This document shows, one piece after another, positions 16,051 to 23,542 of a stretch of 36,962 nt of DNA; the first letter of the stretch is position 1; every line of letters starts with the position of its first letter. The DNA lies in assembly GCA_017427485.1 (NCBI GenBank), contig JAFRSR010000026.1, positions 1 through 36,962 of the forward strand, written 5' to 3'. Under the pieces are notes generated by a model. That model was given only the letters and a program-made list of their open reading frames with translations. It searched no databases and was not told the DNA's origin. Position numbers and translations under genes: made by a program. The DNA is from Kiritimatiellia bacterium (GTDB taxonomy: Bacteria > Verrucomicrobiota > Kiritimatiellia > RFP12 > UBA1067).

Positions 16051-19000
16051 GGCGTGTGCGCTGTCGGCGCGGGGCGAGGACCGCAAGGAACGCGTCCTCC
16101 GCCGCCTGGAGGCGGTGAAGGTCGAGAACGTGCGCCTCGCGTGGGCGGACATGGTGCGGCGCTGGCCGGACCGCTTCGAGGCGGAGCCCGAGTGGCTGCG
16201 CACGTTCGAGAAGCGCCGCCAGAAAATCCTTTCCTCGGTCAAGGGCGACTGGGGTCCCTACTACGGCGAGCTGCCGCCCCTCGAGGGCGCGGAGAAGTTC
16301 CTCGCCGACCTGCGGGAACACCTGCTTGCGAATCCGCTCCTGGATTGCGACCGCATCCTCGCGGTGCGGCGTCGTCCCGACCGCCTCGGCCTCCACAACA
16401 ACTGGCAGCAGCCGCGCGACACGCCCGGCTGCACGAACGAGCTCGGCATTATCTCCGGTTTGCGCGGCAAGCCGAAGTTCGCCGTGCTCGAAGCCTCGCC
16501 GAACGACGGCTACATCGGCGAGCTCTGTCTGAACTGGGACGGCCGCCGCGTGATGTACACGCGGCGCACGGACCGCGTGGACCATCCGCCGAAGGTCCGC
16601 CGCAACCGTCCGACGGAGCGCATCCACCGCGTGTTCGAACGCGACCTCTCCAAGCCGGGCGCGGCCGCGCGCGAACTCGCCTACATCCCCGACGCGGACG
16701 TCAACTGCTACGCGGGCTGCTACCTGCCCGACGGCGCGACGATCTTCATCTCCGACGCGTCGATGGTGGGCGTGCCGTGCGTGGTGGGGTCGAGCTGGGT
16801 GGGGAGCCTCTACCGGTGCGAGCCGGATGGCGCGATCCGCCGCCTCACGTTCGACCAGGACAACAACTGGTGCCCGAACGTGATGCCGGACGGCCGCGTG
16901 ATGTTCCTGCACTGGGAATACGCCGACATCACGCACTACTGCTCGCGCATCCTCTTCACGATGAATCCCGACGGCACGCAGCAACGCGCCTGGTACGGCA
17001 GCAACAGCTACTGGCCGAACGCGCTCTTCAACGCGCGCGTGTGTCCCGACAACCCCGACCGCTTCACCGCCACCGTCACCGGGCACCACGGCCACCCGCG
17101 CTACGGCGAGCTTGTGCTCTTCGACGTGAACCGCGGCCGGCACAAGGCCGACGGCGTGGTGCAGCGTTTCCCCGAGCGCGGGAAGAAGGTGGAGCCCATC
17201 GTGCGCGACCGCCTCGCCGACTACTCGTGGCCGAAGTTCTGCCACCCCTTGCCGCTCTCGCAGGACTACGTGATCGTGACGGCGCGTCCCACGGAGAAGG
17301 ACGGCTGGGGGCTCTACCTCGCCGACTCCTTCGACAACCTCACGCCGATCGTCGAGGAAGCGGATTTCGTCTACTTCGAGGCGACGCCGCTGCAGTCCTC
17401 CTCCGTTCCGCCCGTGATCGCATCGAAGGTGCAGACCGGCACGCGTGACGGCTTCATGAAGGTCACCGACGTCTACGACGGCCCCGGACTGAAGGGCGTG
17501 CCGCGCGGCACCGTGAAGGCGCTGCGCCTCTACACCTATTCCTTCGCCTACCGCTGGATGGGCGGCGAGACCGACCACCACGGGCTGGACGGTCCGTGGG
17601 ACATCAAGCGCATCCTCGGCACGGTGCCGGTGGAGGCTGACGGCAGCGCGTATTTCAAGGTGCCGGCGAACGTGCCGATCTCCATCCAGCCGCTCGACGA
17701 GAAGGGCCGCGCGCTCCAGCTTATGCGTAGCTGGACGCAGGCGATGCCGGGCGAACTCGCCTCCTGCAGCGGCTGCCACGAGGAGTACGAGGCGAGCGCC
17801 GGGCCGAACCGCCGTCTCATCGCCATGGAGCGTCCCCCGAGCGAGATCAAGCCCTGGTACGGACCCGAGCGCGGCTTTGACTTCCGCCGCGAGGTGCAGC
17901 CCGTCCTCAACCGCTACTGCGTGCAATGCCACGACGGCAAGGACCAGCCGCCCGCCGGAACGGCGTTCCGCGGCGGGCTCGCGAAGCCGAACCTCACGGA
18001 TCGTCCCGACATCTGCATCAAGTCGAAGGACGTCTACTACCTGACCGACGGTCTCTTCCCGCCGAGCTACATCGAGCTCTGCTCCTACGTGCGCAGCCAC
18101 ACGCAGGAGGGCGACAACGCGCTCCTTTCGCCGTGCGACGTGGCGGCGGACACGACGGCCCTCGTGCAGATGCTGGAGCGTGGACACCATGGCGTGCGGC
18201 TCGACGCGGAGTCGTGGGACCGCATCAACACGTGGATCGACCTCAACCGCATGGGACACGGCACCTGGCACGAGACGGTCGGCACGAACCGCGTGGACCA
18301 CTTCGCCGCGCGCCGCGCCGACCTCCAGCGCCGCTACGCGAATCTGGAGGAGGACCACGAGCGCACGTACGGCATGGCGCAGATCGCCGCGCCCGCGTTG
18401 CCGCGCGACACCGCGGCGCCTCCACCCCGAAGCGGCGTTGGGCGCGTGGACATGGTAGGGCGCGGCCTCCGGACGCGCCGCACGCTCGACCTCGGCGAAG
18501 GCGTCTCTCTCACGCTCGTGCGCATCCCCGACGGACGCTACGTAAACGCGTTCGGGCGCGAGGTGGCGTTCGCGCGCGACGCGTGGATGAGTGCGGACGA
18601 AATCACGAACGAGCAGTACCGCCGTCTCGTGCCGGGCCATGACAGCCATCTCGAACGCGGCGAGTTCATGCAGTTCACGGAGCAGGAGCGCGGCTACGCA
18701 CTCAATGAGCCCGACCAGCCGGTTGTGCGCGTGTCGCGCGATGAGGCGGCGGCGTTCTGCGCGGCGCTCGCGAAGAAGACGGGCGCGAAGGTGCGTCTGC
18801 CCACGGGCGACGAGTGGGAGTGGGCCGCGCGCGCGGGCTCCACCAACCTTCTCTGGTGGGGCGGACTTGACGACGACTTTTCGAAGAAGGCGAACCTCGC
18901 CGACAAGACGTTCCGCCGGCAGGACCGCTTCCGCTCGAACGTGCCGGGCATGGCGGTGCCCGAGTGGCGTCCCGCCGACATCCGCTTCGACGACGGCTAC

Positions 19001-19225
19001 CGCGTGAGCGCGCCCGTGGGCGCGTTCGCGCCGAACGCCTGGGGTCTCCGCAACGTGCACGGCAACGTGTGGGAGTGGACGTCCGACACGGAAGGGGACC
19101 GCGCCGTGGCGCGCGGCGGATCGTGCTGGAGCCGTCCGAAGGACGCCACTTTCGCCGCGCGCGTGACCTACCGCGCCTGGCAGAAGGTGCACGACGTCGG
19201 TTTCCGCGTGTTCATGGAGGAATGA
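15998..19225 (+). CDS. Secreted propeller-like protein with two CxxCH heme motifs fused to a SUMF1 domain
   Basis: The product has 1,075 residues with signal peptide MKTIVGKSGVFLLLAACA. Residues about 140-560 look like a TolB/PD40-type propeller (GTIFISDAS-like strands, MPDGRVMFLHWEYAD, FTMNPDGTQQRAWYG), similar to the propeller of hydrazine-synthase-alpha-like proteins common in PVC genomes. Two c-type heme sites follow: CSGCH at 590-594 and CVQCH at 641-645. Residues about 825-1075 are a SUMF1 fold (DAWMSADEITNEQYRRLV, LPTGDEWEWAARAGS, PNAWGLRNVHGNVWEWTSD, VARGGSCW, VGFRVF) without the FGE CxxxxC pair. A hairpin repeat at 18454-18479 is read in frame as VGRGLRTRR in the linker. It probably binds a surface glycan or partner and carries electrons outside the cytoplasm; the function is not established. 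The GH92 gene follows directly. Confidence 0.8.
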   Translation: MKTIVGKSGVFLLLAACAACALSARGEDRKERVLRRLEAVKVENVRLAWADMVRRWPDRFEAEPEWLRTFEKRRQKILSSVKGDWGPYYGELPPLEGAEKFLADLREHLLANPLLDCDRILAVRRRPDRLGLHNNWQQPRDTPGCTNELGIISGLRGKPKFAVLEASPNDGYIGELCLNWDGRRVMYTRRTDRVDHPPKVRRNRPTERIHRVFERDLSKPGAAARELAYIPDADVNCYAGCYLPDGATIFISDASMVGVPCVVGSSWVGSLYRCEPDGAIRRLTFDQDNNWCPNVMPDGRVMFLHWEYADITHYCSRILFTMNPDGTQQRAWYGSNSYWPNALFNARVCPDNPDRFTATVTGHHGHPRYGELVLFDVNRGRHKADGVVQRFPERGKKVEPIVRDRLADYSWPKFCHPLPLSQDYVIVTARPTEKDGWGLYLADSFDNLTPIVEEADFVYFEATPLQSSSVPPVIASKVQTGTRDGFMKVTDVYDGPGLKGVPRGTVKALRLYTYSFAYRWMGGETDHHGLDGPWDIKRILGTVPVEADGSAYFKVPANVPISIQPLDEKGRALQLMRSWTQAMPGELASCSGCHEEYEASAGPNRRLIAMERPPSEIKPWYGPERGFDFRREVQPVLNRYCVQCHDGKDQPPAGTAFRGGLAKPNLTDRPDICIKSKDVYYLTDGLFPPSYIELCSYVRSHTQEGDNALLSPCDVAADTTALVQMLERGHHGVRLDAESWDRINTWIDLNRMGHGTWHETVGTNRVDHFAARRADLQRRYANLEEDHERTYGMAQIAAPALPRDTAAPPPRSGVGRVDMVGRGLRTRRTLDLGEGVSLTLVRIPDGRYVNAFGREVAFARDAWMSADEITNEQYRRLVPGHDSHLERGEFMQFTEQERGYALNEPDQPVVRVSRDEAAAFCAALAKKTGAKVRLPTGDEWEWAARAGSTNLLWWGGLDDDFSKKANLADKTFRRQDRFRSNVPGMAVPEWRPADIRFDDGYRVSAPVGAFAPNAWGLRNVHGNVWEWTSDTEGDRAVARGGSCWSRPKDATFAARVTYRAWQKVHDVGFRVFMEE
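18454..18479 (+). repeat. 26-bp GGTAGGG hairpin element inside a coding sequence
   Basis: GGTAG is followed by GGCGCGGCC, loop TCC and GGACGCGCC, a 9-bp stem with one mismatch. The identical 26 bp occur in the intergenic region at 35397-35422. Here the element sits in frame in the linker between the heme region and the SUMF1 domain. Confidence 0.8.
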
Positions 19226-19226
19226 G

Positions 19227-21719
19227 ATGAAGAAGTTGCTTCTTGCGCTTGTTTGCACAGCGGTGCCACTCGCGCCGGCTGGCGCGCGCACCTTACCCTT
19301 GGGGGAAGCGGCGTCTCGCCGCTTTGAGGAGGCTTCCCTGGGGGAAGCGGCGTCTCGCCGCTTCATTGGTACCACGCCCGTTGACCTCGTACGACCTCTC
19401 ATGGGCACCGACAACACGAAGGAACTTTCCTGCGGGAACCTCTACCCCGCAATCTGCCGTCCGTGGGGCATGAACGTGTGGACGCCGCAGACCGGCAAGA
19501 TGGGCAACGGCTGGATCTACCTCTATGCCGACCGCCGGATCCGCGGGCTTCGCCAGACGCACCAGCCGAGTCCGTGGATCGGCGACTACGGCCAGTTCGC
19601 CGTGATGCCGATCACGGGCAAGACCGTATTCAAGGAAGACGAGCGCGCGAGCTGGTTCTCGCACAAGATCGAACACGCCTCTCCGGCCACCTACCGCGTG
19701 TACCTCGCCGAGCATGACGTGACGGTGGAGCTTGCCCCCACCGAGCGCGCCGCGATCTTCCGCGTGACGTATCCCGAGACCGACACGGCGCAGTTCGTGG
19801 TGGACGCGTTCGACGAGGGATCGGCGATACAAGTGGATACGGCGCGCCGGCGCGTGAGCGGCTGGAGTTCGAAGCGGAACGTGCGCGGGAACGAGCGCGA
19901 CGACCCGCCGCGCGTGCTGCGCACCTGGTTCGTGCTGGAGTTCGACCATCCGTTCGCCGCCGCGCCGGTGTGGGCGGACGGCACGTTCCGCGAAGGGCAG
20001 ACCGCGTGCGAGGCGAAGCACGCGGGCGTGGTGGTGCGCTTCGCGCCGACAAAACGCGGCGAGCAGGTGCACGTGCGCGTGGCCTCAAGCTTCATCAGCG
20101 CCGAACAGGCCGAGCGCAACCTGCTTGAGCTCGGCGAAGGAAACTTCGCCGTCATCGCCGCGCGCGGGCGCGCCGCGTGGAACGAGGTCCTCGGACGCAT
20201 CCGCGTGGAAGGCGGCACGGAGGACCAGCAACGCACGTTCTACACGTGCCTCTACCGCGCGCTCCTCTTCCCGCGTCGGTTCTTCGAGATCGGGGCGGAC
20301 GGCGCGCCCATGCACCGCAGCCCCATGACGGGCGAGGTGCGTCCGGGGGTGTACTTCTGCGACACGGGTTTCTGGGACACCTTCCGCTCGCTCTTCCCGC
20401 TCCTCAACTTCCTCTACCCCGAGATGAACGCGCAGATGATGAAGGGGCTGGAGGCGTGTTACGACGAATGCGGCTGGTTGCCGGAGTGGTCGAGTCCGGG
20501 CCTGCGCCACTGCATGATCGGCAACAACTCCGCATCGGTGGTGGCCGACGCGTGGCTCACGGGCGCGGCGAAGGGGTGCGACATCCAGAAACTCTACCAG
20601 GCGCTCCTTCACGGCGCGAACGCGGTTCATCCGAAGAACGTGCATGTGGGGCGTCTCGGCTTCGAGGCGTACAACGAGAAAGGGTGGGTGCCGCGCGACG
20701 TCGGCATCCGCGAGAGTGCGGCGCGCACGCTTGAGTACGCCTACGACGACTGGTGCATCTGGCGTCTCGGCGTGGCGCTGGGGCGTCCGAAGGAGGAGAC
20801 GGACCTCTACCTTGCGCGCAGCCGCAACTGGCGCAACGTGTTCAGCCCTGAACATCGTCTCGCCTGCGGACGTGCCGCAGATGGCACGTTCAACCCGACG
20901 TTCAACAAGTTCACGTGGGGGGGGGACTTCACGGAGGGCAATTCCCTGCACTACACGTGGAGCGTGTTCCACGACATTGCCGGGCTGATGGAGGCGATGG
21001 GGGGGCGCGACGCGTTCAACGCGCAGCTCGACGACGTGTTTGGTCTGCCACCCGTCTTCGACGGCGCGTACTACAACGGCATGACGCACGAGATCCGCGA
21101 AATGCAGGTGGTGAACTTCGGACAGTACGCGCACGGCAACCAGCCCGTGCAGCACGCCATCTACCTCTACGCGTGGGGCGGGCAGCCGTGGAAGACGCAG
21201 TACTGGGTGAAGGAGGCGCGCGACCGTCTCTACCATCCCACGCCCGACGGCTACTGCGGCGACGAGGACAACGGGCAGACCTCCGCGTGGTACGTGTGGT
21301 CGTCGCTTGGGTTCTATCCCGTCTGTCCCGGCTCGGGCGAATACGTGCTCGGCGCCCCAGCCTTCCCGAAGATCACCGTCACCCTCCCCGGCGGCCCCCC
21401 GCTCGTGATTACGGCGGTCGCAACAAGTTGCGACACTCCCCTAGGAGAAGCGGCGTCTCGCCGCTTTGAGAAGTCTCCCCTGGGAGAAGCGGCGTCTCGC
21501 CGCTTTGAGAAGTCTCCCCTGGGAGAAGCGGCGTCTCGCCGCTTTGAGGTCACAGACAATCGTTACGTGCAAAAACTAATGTTCAACGGCGCTGCCTACG
21601 ACAAAAACTACCTGAAACTCGACGACCTCCGTGCTGGCGGCACACTTGCATTCGAGATGTCCTCCACACCCAACACGTCACGCGGCACGTCACCTGCCGC
21701 TTCCCCCTCGTCCTGGTAG
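19227..21719 (+). CDS. GH92 family alpha-mannosidase with in-frame palindromic repeat insertions
   Basis: The start lies 1 nt after the preceding TGA with ATGGAGG just upstream; signal peptide MKKLLLALVCTAVPLAPAGA. The 830-residue product is a clear GH92 exo-mannosidase: VRPLMGTDN and GNLYPAICRPWGMN at the N-terminus, TGFWDTFRSLFPL, FTEGNSLHYTW (Glu of the catalytic region) and GDEDNGQTSAWYVWSSLGFYPVCPGSGEY. GH92 enzymes are calcium-dependent inverting mannosidases that trim alpha-mannose from N-glycans or yeast mannan. Two LGEAASRRF repeats lie directly after the signal peptide (about residues 25-50) and three in a loop near residues 738-776, just before the C-terminal strands (VQKLMFNGAAYDKNYLKLDDL). 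The repeats are spaced exactly 39 nt (13 codons). The stop TAG belongs to a further repeat (21715-21740). Confidence 0.93.
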   Translation: MKKLLLALVCTAVPLAPAGARTLPLGEAASRRFEEASLGEAASRRFIGTTPVDLVRPLMGTDNTKELSCGNLYPAICRPWGMNVWTPQTGKMGNGWIYLYADRRIRGLRQTHQPSPWIGDYGQFAVMPITGKTVFKEDERASWFSHKIEHASPATYRVYLAEHDVTVELAPTERAAIFRVTYPETDTAQFVVDAFDEGSAIQVDTARRRVSGWSSKRNVRGNERDDPPRVLRTWFVLEFDHPFAAAPVWADGTFREGQTACEAKHAGVVVRFAPTKRGEQVHVRVASSFISAEQAERNLLELGEGNFAVIAARGRAAWNEVLGRIRVEGGTEDQQRTFYTCLYRALLFPRRFFEIGADGAPMHRSPMTGEVRPGVYFCDTGFWDTFRSLFPLLNFLYPEMNAQMMKGLEACYDECGWLPEWSSPGLRHCMIGNNSASVVADAWLTGAAKGCDIQKLYQALLHGANAVHPKNVHVGRLGFEAYNEKGWVPRDVGIRESAARTLEYAYDDWCIWRLGVALGRPKEETDLYLARSRNWRNVFSPEHRLACGRAADGTFNPTFNKFTWGGDFTEGNSLHYTWSVFHDIAGLMEAMGGRDAFNAQLDDVFGLPPVFDGAYYNGMTHEIREMQVVNFGQYAHGNQPVQHAIYLYAWGGQPWKTQYWVKEARDRLYHPTPDGYCGDEDNGQTSAWYVWSSLGFYPVCPGSGEYVLGAPAFPKITVTLPGGPPLVITAVATSCDTPLGEAASRRFEKSPLGEAASRRFEKSPLGEAASRRFEVTDNRYVQKLMFNGAAYDKNYLKLDDLRAGGTLAFEMSSTPNTSRGTSPAASPSSW
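19306..19363 (+). repeat. Two in-frame copies of palindrome AAGCGGCGTCTCGCCGCTT (N-terminal)
   Basis: The 19-bp palindrome (8-bp arms, 3-nt loop) is at 19306-19324 and 19345-19363, offset by exactly 39 nt, and is read as GEAASRRF in both copies. They lie between the signal peptide and the GH92 domain. Confidence 0.9.
21417..21544 (+). repeat. Compound repeat in the GH92 gene: GTCGCAACAAGTTGCGAC plus three AAGCGGCG palindromes
   Basis: Palindrome GTCGCAACAAGTTGCGAC (21417-21434) is followed by CTCCCCTAGGAGA and three copies of the 19-bp palindrome at 21448-21466, 21487-21505 and 21526-21544, each 39 nt apart. The whole block is open in the GH92 frame (VATSCDTPLGEAASRRFEKSP...). The same building blocks reappear in non-coding DNA at 24882-24956. 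Confidence 0.9.
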
Positions 21720-21740
21720 GGCAGCCTCGTCGAGACCGCC
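21715..21740 (+). repeat. GGTAGGG hairpin element overlapping the GH92 stop codon
   Basis: This is a 26-bp copy of the GGTAGGG hairpin family: GGTAG, then GGCAGCCTC, loop GTC, GAGACCGCC (7 of 9 pairs). Its TAG at 21717-21719 is the stop codon of the mannosidase, so the element sets the protein's end. Confidence 0.7.
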
Positions 21741-21753
21741 ATTCATTTGAGCC

Positions 21754-21844
21754 AGTTGCAAAACCCGCTGTGGCAAGGGCGCCCTCGCCCTTGCGGCAAG
21801 GCCGAGGCGGCCTTGCTACATCGTTCATACGTGGTTTTGCAACT
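21754..21844. repeat. 91-bp element with perfect 12-bp terminal inverted repeats
   Basis: AGTTGCAAAACC (21754-21765) and GGTTTTGCAACT (21833-21844) are exact inverse copies. Between them lie two GC-rich hairpins, GCAAGGGC/GCCCTTGC and GCAAGGCCG/CGGCCTTGC. It could be a small non-autonomous mobile element or a strong terminator behind the GH92 gene. Confidence 0.65.
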
Positions 21845-21936
21845 ACCTCATTTGCTTTCACCCGTTCCGCACCGTAATCTTACCGAAACCTCCCACGTCG
21901 GATGCACGCAAAATTTCAATTTCCCCAAATCCCGGC

Positions 21937-21965
21937 TTGTTTAGGGCAGGGGAATGGGGTATAAT
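21937..21965 (+). promoter_or_regulatory. Promoter with -35 and -10, no gene directly downstream
   Basis: TTGTTT at 21937-21942, a 17-nt spacer and a perfect TATAAT at 21960-21965. The predicted start is near 21972. The only ORF right after it is 11 codons long, so the transcript is either non-coding or a long leader for the gene at 22534. Confidence 0.55.
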
Positions 21966-21971
21966 TGTCAA

Positions 21972-22340
21972 TGTTTCTGTTGGGGGATTGTGCCCCGAAG
22001 CGGTGAAAACTTGTTGTTGCCGTTGACCGTGCGCGGTTGAACCAACGGGAAGCAAAGTGTTCTTTGACATCGGTGGGCGGAAGATGCAGCCCACCACCGG
22101 GCCGAAGCTTTATGGAGAGCCGCCGTCTCGGAGGCATGAAGTAATGGCAGAGGCCACAACCTCGGTTACCCGCACGTGAGGATTGCAACTTGTTGCGACC
22201 GCTTGGTAGGGCGCGCTCGCCGAGCGCGCCGATCCAAAACCAACCTGCGGTACCCCGAGGAGCTGGGAATCCCGAAAGGACCCCAACACGTACGCAACAG
22301 CGTATTACCGCTTTAGACGAAAACTTCGCCAAAGTTGAAT
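21972..22340 (+). ncRNA. Candidate structured non-coding RNA or long leader, family unknown
   Basis: Downstream of the promoter about 560 bp hold no convincing gene but several local stems: GGGG/CCCC at about 21982-21995, CCGTTG/CAACGG enclosing ACCG/CGGT at 22020-22048, GGTGGGC/GCCCACC with a 10-nt loop at 22073-22096, and TACGC/GCGTA and GACGAA/TTCGCC stems near 22290-22330. Repeat-derived hairpins are embedded (22114, 22182, 22205). I compared it mentally with RNase P RNA, tmRNA, 6S RNA and SRP RNA and found no match. The 3' end is a guess. A perfect ACGTGGA/TCCACGT stem at 22371-22389 may be a terminator. Confidence 0.3.
22182..22230 (+). repeat. GTTGCGAC palindrome followed by a GGTAGGG hairpin element
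   Basis: ATTGCAACTTGTTGCGAC at 22182-22199 is a one-base variant of the palindrome at 21417 and 24939 in the opposite sense. It is followed at 22205-22230 by a GGTAGGG hairpin with a perfect 9-bp stem (GGCGCGCTC, loop GCC, GAGCGCGCC). Just upstream, 22114-22124 carries the arm GGAGAGCCGCC that forms a full hairpin at 24907-24933. Confidence 0.75.
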
Positions 22341-22533
22341 AATAACAAAGCGAGATATGAAGTTGCGCTACGTGGACTAGTTCCACGTGGCGTGTCTTCT
22401 GATCATGTTTTGTTATGGGCGTTTGGCGACGCCTCCTCTAAGACGTGAGAATGTAAGGCACGCCACTCTTTCTTTCTGCGCCGAGGGTGTCGGGCCTTGG
22501 TAAAACAATGGTGCGGGAGAAGGATTGAGAGGG

Positions 22534-23484
22534 ATGATACAACTATTGGGATTCGACATTGGATGTTCGGTGAGTGAAATTGTACAAGGTATGTCCGAAC
22601 TTATTCTTGCGCTATGCGCAGTTGTAGGGGGATGGCTTGGTTGGAAGAAATGGTCTGACGAAAAAGCATTGAAGAGAAGTAAGGCTATTGATTCGCTTTT
22701 GGAGAGGTTCAACAACAACGAACTTCGTAAACTTGTCTGTACAATAGATTCTTCTGGTGGGGCATCAGAGCTCATCAGGGGTGCTATGTCTGAGGCAGAA
22801 GGTACCGCTAAACTAAAGGTGGAAGACTCTTTGATGTTTGTAGCTTTACTTTGCCAGCTTAAGTCAAGTGGTGTGATCACATCGGCAGAATTCTTATTGT
22901 TCAATGATTCTATTATGAAAATCTTAGATGACGATGATGTGAAGGCTTATATCAGTCAGGCTGTTGCAGATTCTGGGTTGGAAGCAGGAGAAACGCATTA
23001 TGCGTCATTGATGAAATTTGCCTATGACCATGGTATCAATATGGACATCAAGGTACGAGATGACGATACTTTAAAGGCTGAGTTTATGAAACCGAATGTA
23101 GACGAGAGAGCAACACTAAGCCCATCGAGACCTATACATGAGACAGAGTTTGATGTTCCGACGGCAATTATCAAAATCAATCGAAAGTATCGGGAAAATA
23201 TGAACGATGATGAGGTGCGTAAAGCCGTTGGGGGATGGTGGCGTCTACGAATAGATGTAGCACAGAAAGTCAAACTAGTCCTTGCTGTTGCGAATGGATA
23301 CGTTAAAGGTGTTTATAGTGTCGAGAAATGGATTCCTGCGTCAGCGCCGGAAGAGGTAGGACGAATTGGCTTTATTGGCCATCCTGCAGATGAAGTGACT
23401 CGTAAGAAATTTATGGGTCGTAGCTCAAAGGCTTTGTTTGGTCGGGGCGCTGCAAATCCTGTTCGATATTTTAATGTCAAGTAG
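22534..23484 (+). CDS. AT-rich membrane-anchored protein of unknown function with restriction-type C-terminal domain
   Basis: The product has 316 residues from the ATG at 22534 (AGAAGG about 10 nt upstream; an in-frame TTG at 22525 is the alternative). One membrane segment is near the N-terminus (LILALCAVVGGWLG, residues about 24-38) followed by basic residues, so the rest should face the cytoplasm. Residues about 45-150 are helical, in the style of DUF4760-like membrane proteins. Residues about 224-316 (RKAVGGWWRL, VLAVANGYVKGVYSVEKW, GRGAANPVRYFNV) resemble a module I recall at the C-terminus of restriction- and nuclease-linked proteins; that is recall, not a search. Base composition is foreign: 22861-22920 has 20 G+C of 60, against about 70% in flanking genes. 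A defence or sensing role is possible but unproven. Confidence 0.65.
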   Translation: MIQLLGFDIGCSVSEIVQGMSELILALCAVVGGWLGWKKWSDEKALKRSKAIDSLLERFNNNELRKLVCTIDSSGGASELIRGAMSEAEGTAKLKVEDSLMFVALLCQLKSSGVITSAEFLLFNDSIMKILDDDDVKAYISQAVADSGLEAGETHYASLMKFAYDHGINMDIKVRDDDTLKAEFMKPNVDERATLSPSRPIHETEFDVPTAIIKINRKYRENMNDDEVRKAVGGWWRLRIDVAQKVKLVLAVANGYVKGVYSVEKWIPASAPEEVGRIGFIGHPADEVTRKKFMGRSSKALFGRGAANPVRYFNVK

Positions 23485-23542
23485 AGAGCGTTGATTTTCA
23501 TGCGGATGAGCCGCACGATACAAACAAAGTAAAGGAAAAACA

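Noticed and set aside
12698..19417. A 2,239-codon open frame on the minus strand
   Set aside because: It runs antisense through six well-supported + strand genes, has the Arg/His/Val-rich composition of a GC-rich shadow frame and no recognisable domain.
21754..21844. Insertion sequence
   Set aside because: There is no transposase frame; the element is too short and is listed only as a repeat.
21972..22340. RNase P RNA, tmRNA, 6S or SRP RNA
   Set aside because: None of their conserved words (such as GAGGAAAGTCC or the GGAAGGAAGCAGC type) is found.
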